Source of the DNA: JAAAOZ01 sp964496595
GTDB lineage: Bacteria > Chloroflexota > Anaerolineae > B4-G1 > SLSP01
Assembly (NCBI GenBank): GCA_964496595.1
Contig: CAZCAI010000049.1
Span: 1-28,056 of the forward strand
DNA length: 28,056 bases
Direction: 5' to 3'
The position numbers and the translations under genes are program-made. The notes under the pieces are model-generated. The model was not told the DNA's origin, did not search any database, and was given only the letters and a program-made list of their open reading frames with translations. Below are positions 13,983 to 22,293 of the stretch, piece after piece (positions within the stretch are counted from its first letter, which is position 1; each line of letters opens with the position of its first letter).

Positions 13983-14987
13983 TCAATCCGCCTTGAGGTA
14001 TGCCGCATCCTCCTCCGGCAGCGACGGATTAATCCGCATACCGGAGCCGATCTCGAAGCCTGCCTGGGTGGTGAGGCGCGGCTGGATCTGGAGATACCAG
14101 TGGAGTTGCGGCTCGCCAGCTTTATAGCGCGCGGCGGAGTTGATCACATAGTTGTAATCGGGATCGTTGAGCTTGCGTGAAAGTAACCCCATCGTCTCTT
14201 GGAGAACGTGGGCCAGATCGCCCTTATCCGCGTCCGTGAGGGAGCCGAAATCCGCCTGATGTACCTTGGGCATGATCCACAGCTCGAACGGCGCCTCCGC
14301 CGCGAAGGGCACGAACGCTACGAATGCATCGTTCTCGATCACGATGCGCTTTTGCTGCTGCAACTCGAAGGCTAAGATGTCGCAGTAGACGCAGCGTCCC
14401 CACTTATCGAAGTAGCGCTCCGCTTCCGCCTCACGCCAGCGGACGTAGCGCGGGACGATGCCGGTGACGACGATCTGGGAGTGGGGGTGAATCAACGAGG
14501 TGCCCGCGCGCTCCCCGTGGTTGCGGAAGATGATGGTCATCATGTTGTTGTGCGCGCGCATCAGATCGACGTAGCGCCGGTGATAGGTCTCGATGAGGAC
14601 GCTCACGGCGGCGGGCGTCATCTGCGCGATGTCGTGGTCGTGGCGGGGGCTTTCGATGACCACCTCGTGTTGCCCGTAGCCCGACATCGTCACGTAGAGA
14701 CCCGCCTCGGTGCGCGTGTTATCGCCCTCATTGACCAGGGCGGGGAACTTGTTGGGCACGACGCGCGTCTGCCACGGCTTGTCATCGCCCGCCGGGGCAG
14801 GCTGCTCCAGAATAATCCCCGGCAGCATCGTCTCATTGCCGGGGCAGAAGGGGCAATCCGCCTTATGCGCGGGCAGATCCGCGCGCTTTGCGGTCTTTTC
14901 CCCCCAATCATTGGGCCGATCCTTCCGGCCCGGCGCGAAAATCACCCAGCGGCGAGTGGCGATGTTCTCTCGGATTTGGTTTTCCAC
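13983..14987 (-). CDS. galT: Galactose-1-phosphate uridylyltransferase
   Basis: A 334-residue cytoplasmic HIT-superfamily enzyme of the Leloir pathway, which exchanges UMP between UDP-glucose and galactose-1-phosphate. The catalytic motif HPHSQ is at 167-171, with His169 the expected nucleotidylated residue. The zinc-site cysteines CPFC are at 45-48, and a second CVYC lies near 197-200. NKFPAL (79-84) and GYGQHEVVIESPRH (103-116) are typical of GalT. Some GalT-like proteins are ADP-glucose phosphorylases, so substrate is not certain. Translation appears to start at GTG 14987, nine bases after AGGAG. The leader contains tandem palindromes and an extended -10 promoter. No galK or galE is in the window. 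Confidence 0.92.
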   Translation of the reverse strand: MENQIRENIATRRWVIFAPGRKDRPNDWGEKTAKRADLPAHKADCPFCPGNETMLPGIILEQPAPAGDDKPWQTRVVPNKFPALVNEGDNTRTEAGLYVTMSGYGQHEVVIESPRHDHDIAQMTPAAVSVLIETYHRRYVDLMRAHNNMMTIIFRNHGERAGTSLIHPHSQIVVTGIVPRYVRWREAEAERYFDKWGRCVYCDILAFELQQQKRIVIENDAFVAFVPFAAEAPFELWIMPKVHQADFGSLTDADKGDLAHVLQETMGLLSRKLNDPDYNYVINSAARYKAGEPQLHWYLQIQPRLTTQAGFEIGSGMRINPSLPEEDAAYLKAD

Positions 14988-15024
14988 GATGTTGGTCTCC
15001 TGTCCTGTTACCTTCCTGAACTAG

Positions 15025-15057
15025 CTTCCGGGAAGCCAGTTCACAGCTTCCCGGAAG
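15025..15057 (-). promoter_or_regulatory. Tandem palindromes in the galT leader
   Basis: CTTCCGGGAAGC at 15025-15036 and GCTTCCCGGAAG at 15046-15057 are perfect inverted repeats, giving a 12-bp stem with a nine-base loop. Each arm is itself nearly self-complementary, so two small stems or a protein dimer site are alternatives. A flanking TGAACT/AGTTCA pair adds to the symmetry. Position between the promoter and ribosome binding site suggests an operator or an mRNA structure controlling galT. Confidence 0.75.
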
Positions 15058-15081
15058 GTTTGGACTCCTTGAATAGCTTCA

Positions 15082-15087
15082 ATTATA
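15082..15087 (-). promoter_or_regulatory. Extended -10 promoter element of galT
   Basis: TATAAT on the minus strand, preceded by TGC (TGCTATAAT), forms an extended -10. The -35 position carries only a T-rich sequence that overlaps the T-run of the terminator of the neighbouring gene. The same TGTGCTATAAT appears in the promoter at 27.01 kb. Confidence 0.7.
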
Positions 15088-15105
15088 GCACAGGATGGCG
15101 CGCTA

Positions 15106-15160
15106 AAAACGGAGGCCGGCATGGTATTCCGGCGCTTGCCAGGTTACCATGCCGGCCTCC
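15106..15160 (-). terminator. Rho-independent terminator after the UspA gene
   Basis: A perfect 16-bp stem GGAGGCCGGCATGGTA paired with TACCATGCCGGCCTCC (15111-15126 and 15145-15160), with an 18-base loop. On the minus strand it is followed by GTTTTTAG. It lies directly after the stop codon of the UspA-type gene and separates it from galT. Confidence 0.88.
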
Positions 15161-15174
15161 GCGTGTGGGGGTGA

Positions 15175-16026
15175 CTAACTGACGATCAAAACCGGCACGT
15201 CGATCTCGGCCAGGAGCGAGAGCAGCGCCTCATCTGCCAGCAACGCGCGGTTGCCGGGCAGGATCAGGGCGCCGCGCTCCTCCAGTTGGATGCGGTCGGC
15301 GACCTTTTTGGCGGTGGATTTACTTAACCGCCGATAGCGCACGGGGAGGGGGAGGGCGCCGGTAATGCTCTTTGCTTTCTCCTCGAGACGTTCGCACGCT
15401 GCGCTATCCGGCGCGGCGATGAGTAAGGTCAAGGCGCCGCTTTCCTCTTTTGCGATCAATTTCACGGCGACATTGAGGGCCTTCTCCGCTTGCGGCGTCT
15501 CATCGAAGACGATGACCATCGGTAGGCCCAGCGCCGCGCCGTTCTGGAGGATCATCGTCATGCCCGGCGTCTCCTCGATCAGCGCCCGGACTGTCGAGCC
15601 GAGGTGTGGCCTCCGGGGCTGCGCCAGGCCGCTCTTGCCCACAATGACGATGTCAGCATCGGCGGCGGCGGAGAGGACTTCTGTGGCGACGGGGCCGCGC
15701 GCGACGCGGAACTGTCCCCGAATTTCGGTGCGTTCCACGAGGATGGTGAAGCTCTCTTGTGCGCGTCGCGCCTGCACATGAATCTGGCGCTCGATATCCG
15801 TAGCGTCCAGATGGCGCCGGTGGGCCGAGAAGATCCCCACTTCCTGCACGAAGGACAATCCGGGCAGGCGGAGGAGGTTCATATCCTCGACGAAGAGGCC
15901 CACAAGGTCGGCATCGAAGCGCCGGGCCAACTCGCCGGCGGTTTGCAGCGCGGCTAAACTGTGCGGCGAGGCGTCCAACGCGACGAGAATGCGCCGAATC
16001 TTCGGTTCGCGTTTTTCGCGGTTCAT
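15175..16026 (-). CDS. Universal stress protein (UspA family), ATP-binding type
   Basis: A 283-residue cytoplasmic protein with a complete Usp domain (about 11-160) and a second, degenerate half (about 168-283). The first half opens RRILVALDASPHSLAAL and contains the ATP-binding pattern G-2x-G-9x-G-S (Gly130, Gly133, Gly143, Ser144), so it probably binds ATP. The second half starts MVIVFDETPQAEKAL and lacks that glycine pattern. The ATG at 16026 overlaps the stop of the Lon-like protease gene by four bases (ATGA), with GAGGAGG four bases upstream, indicating translational coupling. A strong terminator follows. Usp proteins act in stress survival; the specific role is unknown. Confidence 0.9.
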   Translation of the reverse strand: MNREKREPKIRRILVALDASPHSLAALQTAGELARRFDADLVGLFVEDMNLLRLPGLSFVQEVGIFSAHRRHLDATDIERQIHVQARRAQESFTILVERTEIRGQFRVARGPVATEVLSAAADADIVIVGKSGLAQPRRPHLGSTVRALIEETPGMTMILQNGAALGLPMVIVFDETPQAEKALNVAVKLIAKEESGALTLLIAAPDSAACERLEEKAKSITGALPLPVRYRRLSKSTAKKVADRIQLEERGALILPGNRALLADEALLSLLAEIDVPVLIVS

Positions 16027-18455
16027 GCTTCCTCCTCGCCTTTCTTGGCGCCGGCTTCGCTGAAGTCCCGGCGCTTTTCGGCTAACTCGATCAGCCGCTG
16101 CTGGACCAGGTAGTTGATGCTGTCTTCGGGGTAGCGGCCGTCCTCGTCCGGTTCGCCCGCCGGCATGCCGGTGAGGAGCGCGATGCCCTCGTCAATCGTC
16201 TCCACGGCGTGGATGTGGAACTCGCCCGCTTCCACAGCCTGGACGACGTCTGCGCGCAGCATCAGGTGCTTGACGTTGGATTGGGGGATGAGCACGCCTT
16301 GCTCGCCCGTCAGGCCGCGCGCCTTGCAAATATCAAAGTAGCCCTCGATCTTCTCGTTGACGCCGCCGATGGCCTGGACTTGGCCGTGTTGGTTGACGGA
16401 GCCGGTGACGGCGAAGGATTGCTTGATCGGCGCCTCGGCGATGGCGGAGAGGAGCGCGTACAGCTCGGCGGAGGAGGCGCTATCCCCCTCGACGCCGCCG
16501 TAGGATTGCTCGAAGACGAGGCTGGCGGAGAGCGAAAGCGGCGTCTCTTGCGCGTAGCGCGCGCCCAAAAAGCCGGAGAGGATGAGCACGCCCTTGGAAT
16601 GAATCGGGCCGCCCAACTCGACCTCGCGCTCAATATCGACGACCTCTCCCTTGCCGAGGCGGACGCGGGCCGTGATGCGCGAGGGCTTGCCGAAGGCGAA
16701 GTTGCCCAGTTGCAGCACCGCCAGGCCGTTGACCTGCGCCACCTTCTCGCCCTCGGTGTCGATCAGGAGCGTATCGCGCAGGATGGCCTCGTGCATCCGC
16801 TCGCGCACGCGATCCGCGCGATAGATCTGCTGCTCGATGGCCTCCTGTACATCCTCGGCGGTGATGACCTCGCGCTCGTGTTTCTTGGCCCAGTAGTCGG
16901 CCTCGCGCAGGAGATCGTTGAGATCGCGGGTGTGGGTGGTGAGCTTCTCCGAGTCGCCGACGATGCGCGCGCTGCGCTCAATCACGCGGGCGACCGCGCC
17001 CCGGTCGAGCGGTAGCAGGTCTTTTCGCTTGGCCAGTGATCCGATCAGGCGGGCGTAAATCTGCAGTTGTTCCTCGTCGCGATCCATCATATCCTCGAAA
17101 TCGGCCTGTACCTTGAAGAGATCGGCGAATTCGGGATCGAGTTGCCAGAGCAGGTAGTAGAGCAGGCGCTCGCCATACAGCGCGATTTTGACATCTAAGG
17201 GGATGGGTTCGGGTTCCAGGGAGATGGTGCTGATCAGGCTGAACATCTGGCCGAGCGATTCGATGCGGATCTCCTTCGATTGCAGCGCGCGTTTCAGGCC
17301 CTCCCAGGCGTAGGGTTGCGTCAGGACTTTGCGCACGTTCAAGATCAGGTAGCCGCCGTTGGCGCGATGGAGCGCGCCGGACTTGATCAGCCGGAAGTCG
17401 GTCATCAAGGCGCCCATCTGTGCGCGATGCTCCACCCGGCCGATCAGGTTCTGGTAGGTGGGGTTGTCCTCGTAGACGACGGGCGCGCCCTCGTTCCCGC
17501 TGTTATCGATGACGACGTTGACCTCGTAGCGCTGCATGAAGCGGGTTTGTTGTTGCTCCTGCGCCTGCATCGCCTGGGCCAGCGGATTTTGTTGGCCGTT
17601 CTGATTGAGGAATTGCTCCGCGTGTTCGACAACATCCTCCTGTACAGCGTCTAAGTGCGCGATCACTTTGGAAAAATCTGCGTATTTCTCGCGGAGTTCA
17701 TCCAAGAGGCCGGTGATGGCAAAGTTGGCCATCTCGCGGTTCAGTTCGTTGAGCCGCTCGCGCATTTCGCGCTGCCAACTGGGGACCTTTTTGAGGATGT
17801 TCTGGAGTTCATCTTGGATTTCTTCGATCTTCTGTTCCAGGCGTTCCCGTTCCTCTTCGGGCAGCGCCTGCACCTCGTCGGAGGAGAGCACCTCGCCATC
17901 ACGGATCGGCGCGACGGCCAGGCCCGCCGGCGTGCGAATCAATGCGGTGTCGCGTGCTTTGGCCTGGCGCTGCAACGCCTCGAAGGCGTTGGATTGTCGA
18001 TCCTTGAACTCTTCCATGATGGTCTGGCGGCGGGTCTGATACTCCTCGCTCTCGAAGGCGGAGGCCATCGCTGTCTCTAGATTCTCGATGAGATCATCCA
18101 TATCGTCGCGGAATTCCACCCCCAGGCCGGCGGGCAGTTCGATGGCCTGGGGCTTGTGCCGATCTTCGAAATTATAGACATAGCACCAATCCGCCGGAAC
18201 GGCTTGGGACTCGGCCTCCTGCTCGAAGAAACGGCGGATCACATCCTGCTTCCCCGTCCCGGTGGGGCCGAGCGCGAAGATGTTGTAGCCCTGCTGCTGG
18301 ATGCCCATCCCGAACTCCATCGCGTTGACCGCGCGCGGCTGACCGACAACGTCCGTCATTTCCTCAAGGTCGGCGGTCGTCTCGAAGTCGAATAGATTGG
18401 GATCGGTGGCTTGATATAGCGTCGCCGCTGATAGGCGAGTTTCGTGGTTATCCAT
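16023..18455 (-). CDS. Lon-related ATP-dependent protease (AAA_32/S16 type)
   Basis: An 810-residue cytoplasmic AAA+ protease of the LonB/LonC-like group, lacking the N-terminal domain of classical Lon. The Walker A motif GPTGTGKQ is at 63-70, a long coiled-coil insertion runs at about 195-310, and HRANGGYLILNVRKVL at 363-378 is the Walker B region. There, Asn373 stands where the relatives I recall often have Asp. The C-terminal S16 domain shows the Ser-Lys dyad: Ser659 in VEGDSASSAE and Lys702 in GGVNEKIEGYFD. It should degrade damaged or regulatory proteins. AAGGAGG lies six bases before the ATG. Its stop overlaps the start of the UspA gene, so the two proteins are made together. Confidence 0.92.
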   Translation of the reverse strand: MDNHETRLSAATLYQATDPNLFDFETTADLEEMTDVVGQPRAVNAMEFGMGIQQQGYNIFALGPTGTGKQDVIRRFFEQEAESQAVPADWCYVYNFEDRHKPQAIELPAGLGVEFRDDMDDLIENLETAMASAFESEEYQTRRQTIMEEFKDRQSNAFEALQRQAKARDTALIRTPAGLAVAPIRDGEVLSSDEVQALPEEERERLEQKIEEIQDELQNILKKVPSWQREMRERLNELNREMANFAITGLLDELREKYADFSKVIAHLDAVQEDVVEHAEQFLNQNGQQNPLAQAMQAQEQQQTRFMQRYEVNVVIDNSGNEGAPVVYEDNPTYQNLIGRVEHRAQMGALMTDFRLIKSGALHRANGGYLILNVRKVLTQPYAWEGLKRALQSKEIRIESLGQMFSLISTISLEPEPIPLDVKIALYGERLLYYLLWQLDPEFADLFKVQADFEDMMDRDEEQLQIYARLIGSLAKRKDLLPLDRGAVARVIERSARIVGDSEKLTTHTRDLNDLLREADYWAKKHEREVITAEDVQEAIEQQIYRADRVRERMHEAILRDTLLIDTEGEKVAQVNGLAVLQLGNFAFGKPSRITARVRLGKGEVVDIEREVELGGPIHSKGVLILSGFLGARYAQETPLSLSASLVFEQSYGGVEGDSASSAELYALLSAIAEAPIKQSFAVTGSVNQHGQVQAIGGVNEKIEGYFDICKARGLTGEQGVLIPQSNVKHLMLRADVVQAVEAGEFHIHAVETIDEGIALLTGMPAGEPDEDGRYPEDSINYLVQQRLIELAEKRRDFSEAGAKKGEEEA

Positions 18456-18473
18456 GGATAGCCTCCTTAAAGG

Positions 18474-18565
18474 TAGTCAAATAGTCCAATAGTCGTTAGT
18501 CAGGTAGTACGGAGCAATGAGTTCTCTGCGTATCTCTGTGAAAATCTCCATGTGGCTCTGTGTAA
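18474..18565. repeat. Heptad repeats upstream of the protease gene
   Basis: Two tracts. At 18474-18514 there are five units of TAGTCAA/TAGTCCA type with 7-8 base spacing. At 18522-18565 there is a CTCTGTG tract that matches one half of the repeat at 13355-13444 in opposite orientation, with few differences. Between the protease gene and the phosphoribosyltransferase gene no other feature is visible. Confidence 0.8.
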
Positions 18566-18584
18566 TTGGGTCGATCTACGTCTG

Positions 18585-19217
18585 CTATTTTTCCTTCTCC
18601 CATGCTTGCATCAATTCCAGTACCTCGCGATCCGGCACGTCGTACCAGTTCCGGTAGATCTGCGCGACCGCGCGGAAGTTGGGCGGTTTCTCTAAGACGA
18701 CCAGCTCATCCACCAGCTTCTCTATCTCCCGCGCCACGGAGGGGCCGGCGACCGGCACGCCGACGATGATCCGCCCCGCGTCCTGATGCTGGCACATCTC
18801 GATGGATGCGCGCATCGTCGATCCCATCGCGATGCCGTCGTCCACTAAGATGACGGTGCGCCCGTTGATATCGGGGAGGGGCCGGCCCGCGCGCAGGACC
18901 TCGATCCGGCGCTCGATCTCCTCCCGCTGCTCGGCCATGATCCGCCGGACGGTCTCATCCGTGAGAAAGCCGCTGGCGCGCTCGAAGATGTAGGTGCTGC
19001 CATCCTCGGCGATGGCGCCAAATCCCGCCTCTGGATTGTGAGGGTAGGGGAGTTTGCGAGTGATGAGGAGTGAGAAATCTGCGTCCAGATGTTTCGCCAC
19101 TTCGTAACCGATTTCGACGCCGCCGCGCGGAATCGCGAGCACGAGGACGCCCGCGCCGCGATATTGCTCCAGTGCTTGCGCGAGTTGCTGCCCGGCATCT
19201 GCGCGATTTTCAAACAT
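18585..19217 (-). CDS. Phosphoribosyltransferase-domain protein
   Basis: A 210-residue type I phosphoribosyltransferase fold protein. The PRPP-binding loop is VILVDDGIAMGST at 122-134, with adjacent acidic residues. The N-terminal hood contains VLAIPRGGVEIGYEVAKHL (26-44), and NPEAGFGAIAEDG (61-73) is typical of the stand-alone family often encoded near hydrolase or stress genes. The substrate base is unknown. The frame is open upstream to 19289, but the ATG at 19217 has AAGGAGG four bases before it and fits the family's start. Neighbours are a PRC-barrel gene upstream and the Lon/Usp pair downstream. A PRPP synthetase gene lies 2 kb away. Confidence 0.87.
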   Translation of the reverse strand: MFENRADAGQQLAQALEQYRGAGVLVLAIPRGGVEIGYEVAKHLDADFSLLITRKLPYPHNPEAGFGAIAEDGSTYIFERASGFLTDETVRRIMAEQREEIERRIEVLRAGRPLPDINGRTVILVDDGIAMGSTMRASIEMCQHQDAGRIIVGVPVAGPSVAREIEKLVDELVVLEKPPNFRAVAQIYRNWYDVPDREVLELMQAWEKEK

Positions 19218-19295
19218 TGATCCTCCTTCTGATGTTGTACTTGGCTTGACCGGCGTCTTTTGTCCTTCCAAAGAGGCCCGCCGAGCCACAGACCT

Positions 19296-20057
19296 TCATC
19301 CTTTTTCGGATTCCGTCCAATAGCCGGCGCGATGGTAATGGTGATGGAGCCGCTTTTCGTAGGCGGTCGAGATGGGGCGGTCGAAGTCGTACTCCGGGCT
19401 GTTCTTGACGCTCTCCTTGTAGAGATCGACGTAGATCTTGCCCTCCAGCCAGCGGATGTCCTCGACCCACATCGGGGAGACGATGACCTTCCGGCCCGGC
19501 AGCCAGCGCCGCGTGTCCACCAGCAGATAGCGGATGATCCAGTCGTTGGGTGTGGCTAGCAGATCGGTGGCGTGGCCGATGTCGCCATCGAGCGCGTGGA
19601 TGCGGTAGCCGATCACCTCGCGGCTGCTGCGCAGGTAGGGCCTATCCCGTTGTTCCTCCTCGCCCTCTTCTTCGGCCAACGCCGGGGCGGGCAAGGGCAT
19701 CGGCAGATAGGCGGGGCCGCTCTGTAACAGCGCGCCGCCCCACCACGCCCATCCGTAGTAGGTGTGCATCTCCCTGAGCTGCTGCTCTGAGACCGGTCGC
19801 GCCAGATCGGCGTTCGGCGCTTCCTCGATCTGCCGTTGGGTCAGCGCCGCCGAGATCCGCTCCTTGTCCCAGTCGAGGCGCTGCAAAGCGCGCGGCGCGA
19901 GCAGCACCCGCTCGCCGAAGAGCCACGGGCCGGTCTCCACGACGATATAGCGAATGGCCCAATTTCGGCTGTCGAAGTAGAAGTCGTGGATGCGGCCCAC
20001 GTCCTCATCTCGGCCCTGGATGGTAAACCCGAACATCTCTCCGATCTTGCGTAGCAT
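19296..20057 (-). CDS. Double PRC-barrel domain protein
   Basis: A 253-residue soluble protein with two PRC-barrel domains joined by an acidic linker. The first (about 1-75) reads FTIQGRDEDVGRIHDFYFDS, then IRYIVVETGPWLFGERVLL. The second (about 150-225) reads IHALDGDIGHATDLLATPND, then IRYLLVDTRRWLPGRKVIV. The linker contains EEEGEEEQ. PRC barrels bind proteins or RNA in ribosome maturation, photosynthesis and stress settings; the role here is unknown. The ribosome binding site is weak, an AAGGGA 12 bases before the ATG. Two-barrel proteins of this type are common in bacteria living under desiccation or oxidative stress, often near Usp and similar genes. Confidence 0.88.
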   Translation of the reverse strand: MLRKIGEMFGFTIQGRDEDVGRIHDFYFDSRNWAIRYIVVETGPWLFGERVLLAPRALQRLDWDKERISAALTQRQIEEAPNADLARPVSEQQLREMHTYYGWAWWGGALLQSGPAYLPMPLPAPALAEEEGEEEQRDRPYLRSSREVIGYRIHALDGDIGHATDLLATPNDWIIRYLLVDTRRWLPGRKVIVSPMWVEDIRWLEGKIYVDLYKESVKNSPEYDFDRPISTAYEKRLHHHYHRAGYWTESEKG

Positions 20058-20096
20058 GTTTGCATCACATCCCTTGTGTGATTGGCTGATTATATT

Positions 20097-20888
20097 TCAC
20101 TTCGATTGACACGCCGGGCAGTAATAAGCATTGCGCCCGCTGACTTTCACCTGCGCCACATCTCCCTCGCAGCGCGGGCACGCAGCGCCTTCCTCGCGAT
20201 GGGGCGTGAGATACGACGCCGGGAATTGCGCCGGATCGGCCTGCTGCTCGATGGCGGTCTGGAGCACTTCGCGCATCTTGTGATAGATCTGTGTGATCCG
20301 TTCCTCATCCAAGTCTGCGAGCCGGGCGCGGGGATGGATGCCGGTCTGGAAGAGGATTTCATCCGAGTAGACGTTGCCGATCCCGCTCATCAAGCGCTGA
20401 TCCATCAGGGCTGATTTGATCATCCCCTGCCGGCCGGAAAGCAAGTCCTTGAAGCGCGCCAGATCCATCGCGTCGCTCAGGACGTCTGGGCCTAAGCTCT
20501 CTTGCTCGATGAAGGCCGCTTTGTCGTCGAGCAGCGCCACTTCGCCTAATTTGCGCTGCGAGGTATAGGCCAGGTGATAGTCGTTAGCGAAGGTGATCAG
20601 CAGGCGATCATGTTGCGGATCCTCCTCCATTCGCTTGAAATAGCTGAGGCCGCCGGACATCCCGAAGTGAAGGCGCAGCCAGCGGTCGTTATCGAGCTGC
20701 GCGAAGAGATGCTTGCCGTGGCGATCCGTCGCCTCGAACGTGTGATGGATGAGACCCTCTTTCAATTCCTCCATTTCCGTCGCGGCCAGCACCTGGCGGC
20801 TGTGGATCTCGACCGCGACGATCTCCTGGTGCAACGCGGTCGCGTCAAAGTAGCGGCGGAAATGCTCTACATCGGGTAATTCGGGCAT
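20097..20888 (-). CDS. mutM: Formamidopyrimidine-DNA glycosylase family (Fpg/Nei)
   Basis: A 263-residue DNA repair enzyme that excises oxidised purines and cleaves at abasic sites. The catalytic N-terminal proline is exposed by starting at MPELPDVE (ATG 20888), which also has AGGAGG five bases away; the five extra upstream codons in the open frame would block activity. The conserved Lys59, the helix-two-turn-helix GIGNVYSDE (169-177) and the zinc finger Cys237, Cys240, Cys257, Cys260 are all present. The lesion-reading loop has Arg112-Lys-Leu114 where classic Fpg has Arg-x-Phe, so this may be a variant subfamily with different lesion preference. The gene symbol is by family; specificity is not proved. 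Confidence 0.88.
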   Translation of the reverse strand: MPELPDVEHFRRYFDATALHQEIVAVEIHSRQVLAATEMEELKEGLIHHTFEATDRHGKHLFAQLDNDRWLRLHFGMSGGLSYFKRMEEDPQHDRLLITFANDYHLAYTSQRKLGEVALLDDKAAFIEQESLGPDVLSDAMDLARFKDLLSGRQGMIKSALMDQRLMSGIGNVYSDEILFQTGIHPRARLADLDEERITQIYHKMREVLQTAIEQQADPAQFPASYLTPHREEGAACPRCEGDVAQVKVSGRNAYYCPACQSK

Positions 20889-20949
20889 AGCGTCCTCCTG
20901 CATATAGTTAGATAGTCGTCGCCGGGTCTCGCGCAGTCAGATGGTCTCA

Positions 20950-21996
20950 TCATGCGAACAGGTGATCGACAGAACGATGATAGTGAATACCGTAGATGAC
21001 GCGACTCAGAATTTTGGAGAGGTCATAGATGCGAACGCAGGAAAGATCGAGGAATTGTTGGGATTGGGGGATGCTGTTGGTGACGGTGACTTGTTTCAGG
21101 CGATAGTCGTTCTGCAATGCTTCGAGACGCCGGTGAGCTTGTGGGATACCGAGGTTATGTGAGACGCAGATATGTACCTCTTCGATATCTGAGACTTCGA
21201 TAAGCTGCTTTATCGCGGCCTCGACGGTGCCGCCGCTGCTGATCATATCATCTACGATTAGCGCGACGCGCTGGCCTGCAAAATCCCCAATGATCTCGGA
21301 GATTGAGGCTTCTTCCGGGCGGGGCCGGTGCTTGGAGGCGATGGCGCTGCGCAGATCTAAGTCGCGCGCGACGTAGGTCGCAAACTTCGAGGCGCCCGCG
21401 TCCGGCGCGACGACGATCACATCATCGCGACCGGCGAATTCCCGGAAGGTTTCCGTGACGTAAGTGAGCGCGGGCAGCATATCGACCGGTATATCGTAGA
21501 ATCCAGAGATCTGGCGCGTGTGCGGATGCCAGATCACCAGGCGGTCGACGCCGGCTTTGGCGGTCAGATCGGCCAGTAGTTTGGCCGTGGTCGGCTCGCG
21601 CTGAAAGCGCGTGGGGCGATCCTGCCGCGCGTAGGCGAGATAGGGCAGCACGCCCGTCACATGGTTGGCGCCGAACTCGCGAAAGGCCCGCGCCGCGATC
21701 AGGAACGCCATATAATTCTCGTTCACGCTTCGTCCGGAGTTGGGCGCGTAGAGCGCCTGAAAGAGGAAGACATCGTGCCCGCTGATGCCGTGGCGCAATT
21801 GTACGCGCGTCTCGCCATCGGTGAATTGATCATCCACATCCGGCAAATAGAGCGCCTCTGCCTCTATGCCAGTCTCTGCTAACAGTTTTTTATAGTGCTC
21901 GACGACCTTGCATGTCAGATAAGAACCGGAGCGACACCCGGCGATTAACAATCGACCCCGCGGCGATTCCGCATTGGGTATCGGTTTGTCGTTCAT
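20950..21996 (-). CDS. prs: Ribose-phosphate pyrophosphokinase (PRPP synthetase)
   Basis: A 348-residue cytoplasmic enzyme making PRPP from ribose-5-phosphate and ATP for nucleotide, histidine and NAD synthesis. The family motifs are PYLAYARQDR (118-127, usually PYFGYARQDR), HPHTRQISGFYDIPVD (157-172, normally DLHxxQIQGFFDIP) and the PRPP loop VALIVDDMISSGGT (244-257). The N-terminus is unusual: the usual GN-type start is replaced by AGCRSGSYLTCKVVEHY, and the flexible loop reads KHRPRPEEAS. It may be a divergent second copy rather than the housekeeping enzyme. AAGGAG lies seven bases before the ATG. A phosphoribosyltransferase gene nearby would use its product. Confidence 0.85.
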   Translation of the reverse strand: MNDKPIPNAESPRGRLLIAGCRSGSYLTCKVVEHYKKLLAETGIEAEALYLPDVDDQFTDGETRVQLRHGISGHDVFLFQALYAPNSGRSVNENYMAFLIAARAFREFGANHVTGVLPYLAYARQDRPTRFQREPTTAKLLADLTAKAGVDRLVIWHPHTRQISGFYDIPVDMLPALTYVTETFREFAGRDDVIVVAPDAGASKFATYVARDLDLRSAIASKHRPRPEEASISEIIGDFAGQRVALIVDDMISSGGTVEAAIKQLIEVSDIEEVHICVSHNLGIPQAHRRLEALQNDYRLKQVTVTNSIPQSQQFLDLSCVRIYDLSKILSRVIYGIHYHRSVDHLFA

Positions 21997-22293
21997 CGAT
22001 AGGCTCCTTATCCACGACTCACTTGTTATCTACTTGTAGTGTAGCGAAAAAACGCGGTTATGAGAGACGGAGCATGTCGCTAATAGTGTTGAGTTTAGTT
22101 GTAGAAAGTTGGAGCTTCGTTGGGGGGTAAGGATTGAGGATTGAGAATTAAGGCTTCTGGGAAGATGAGGTGGTCTATGGATTCAGCAGGGGATGTTGAA
22201 TTTTCGATCACACCTCTTGAGAGCTTGGGTTGGGCAATCCAGGCCAGGCACCTCAGAAAAAACCCAGAAGCCTCAGATTTGAACGCTGTTGAC
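21997..22293. other. Intergenic region holding a heptad tract and a long hairpin
   Basis: About 300 bases without a supported gene, between the start of prs and the end of the nuclease-like gene. AAGGATT-type heptads run at 22129-22156, continuing into the left arm of an inverted repeat (22151-22273). The rest shows nothing recognisable. Confidence 0.6.
22151..22273. repeat. Inverted repeat with split stem
   Basis: The outer arms AGGCTTCTGGG (22151-22161) and CCCAGAAGCCT (22263-22273) are perfectly complementary. After an unequal bulge, GAGGTG (22167-22172) pairs with CACCTC (22249-22254). The enclosed loop is about 75 bases. Lying just downstream of the nuclease-like gene, it could act as a transcript end, a small RNA or a miniature mobile element. 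Confidence 0.7.
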
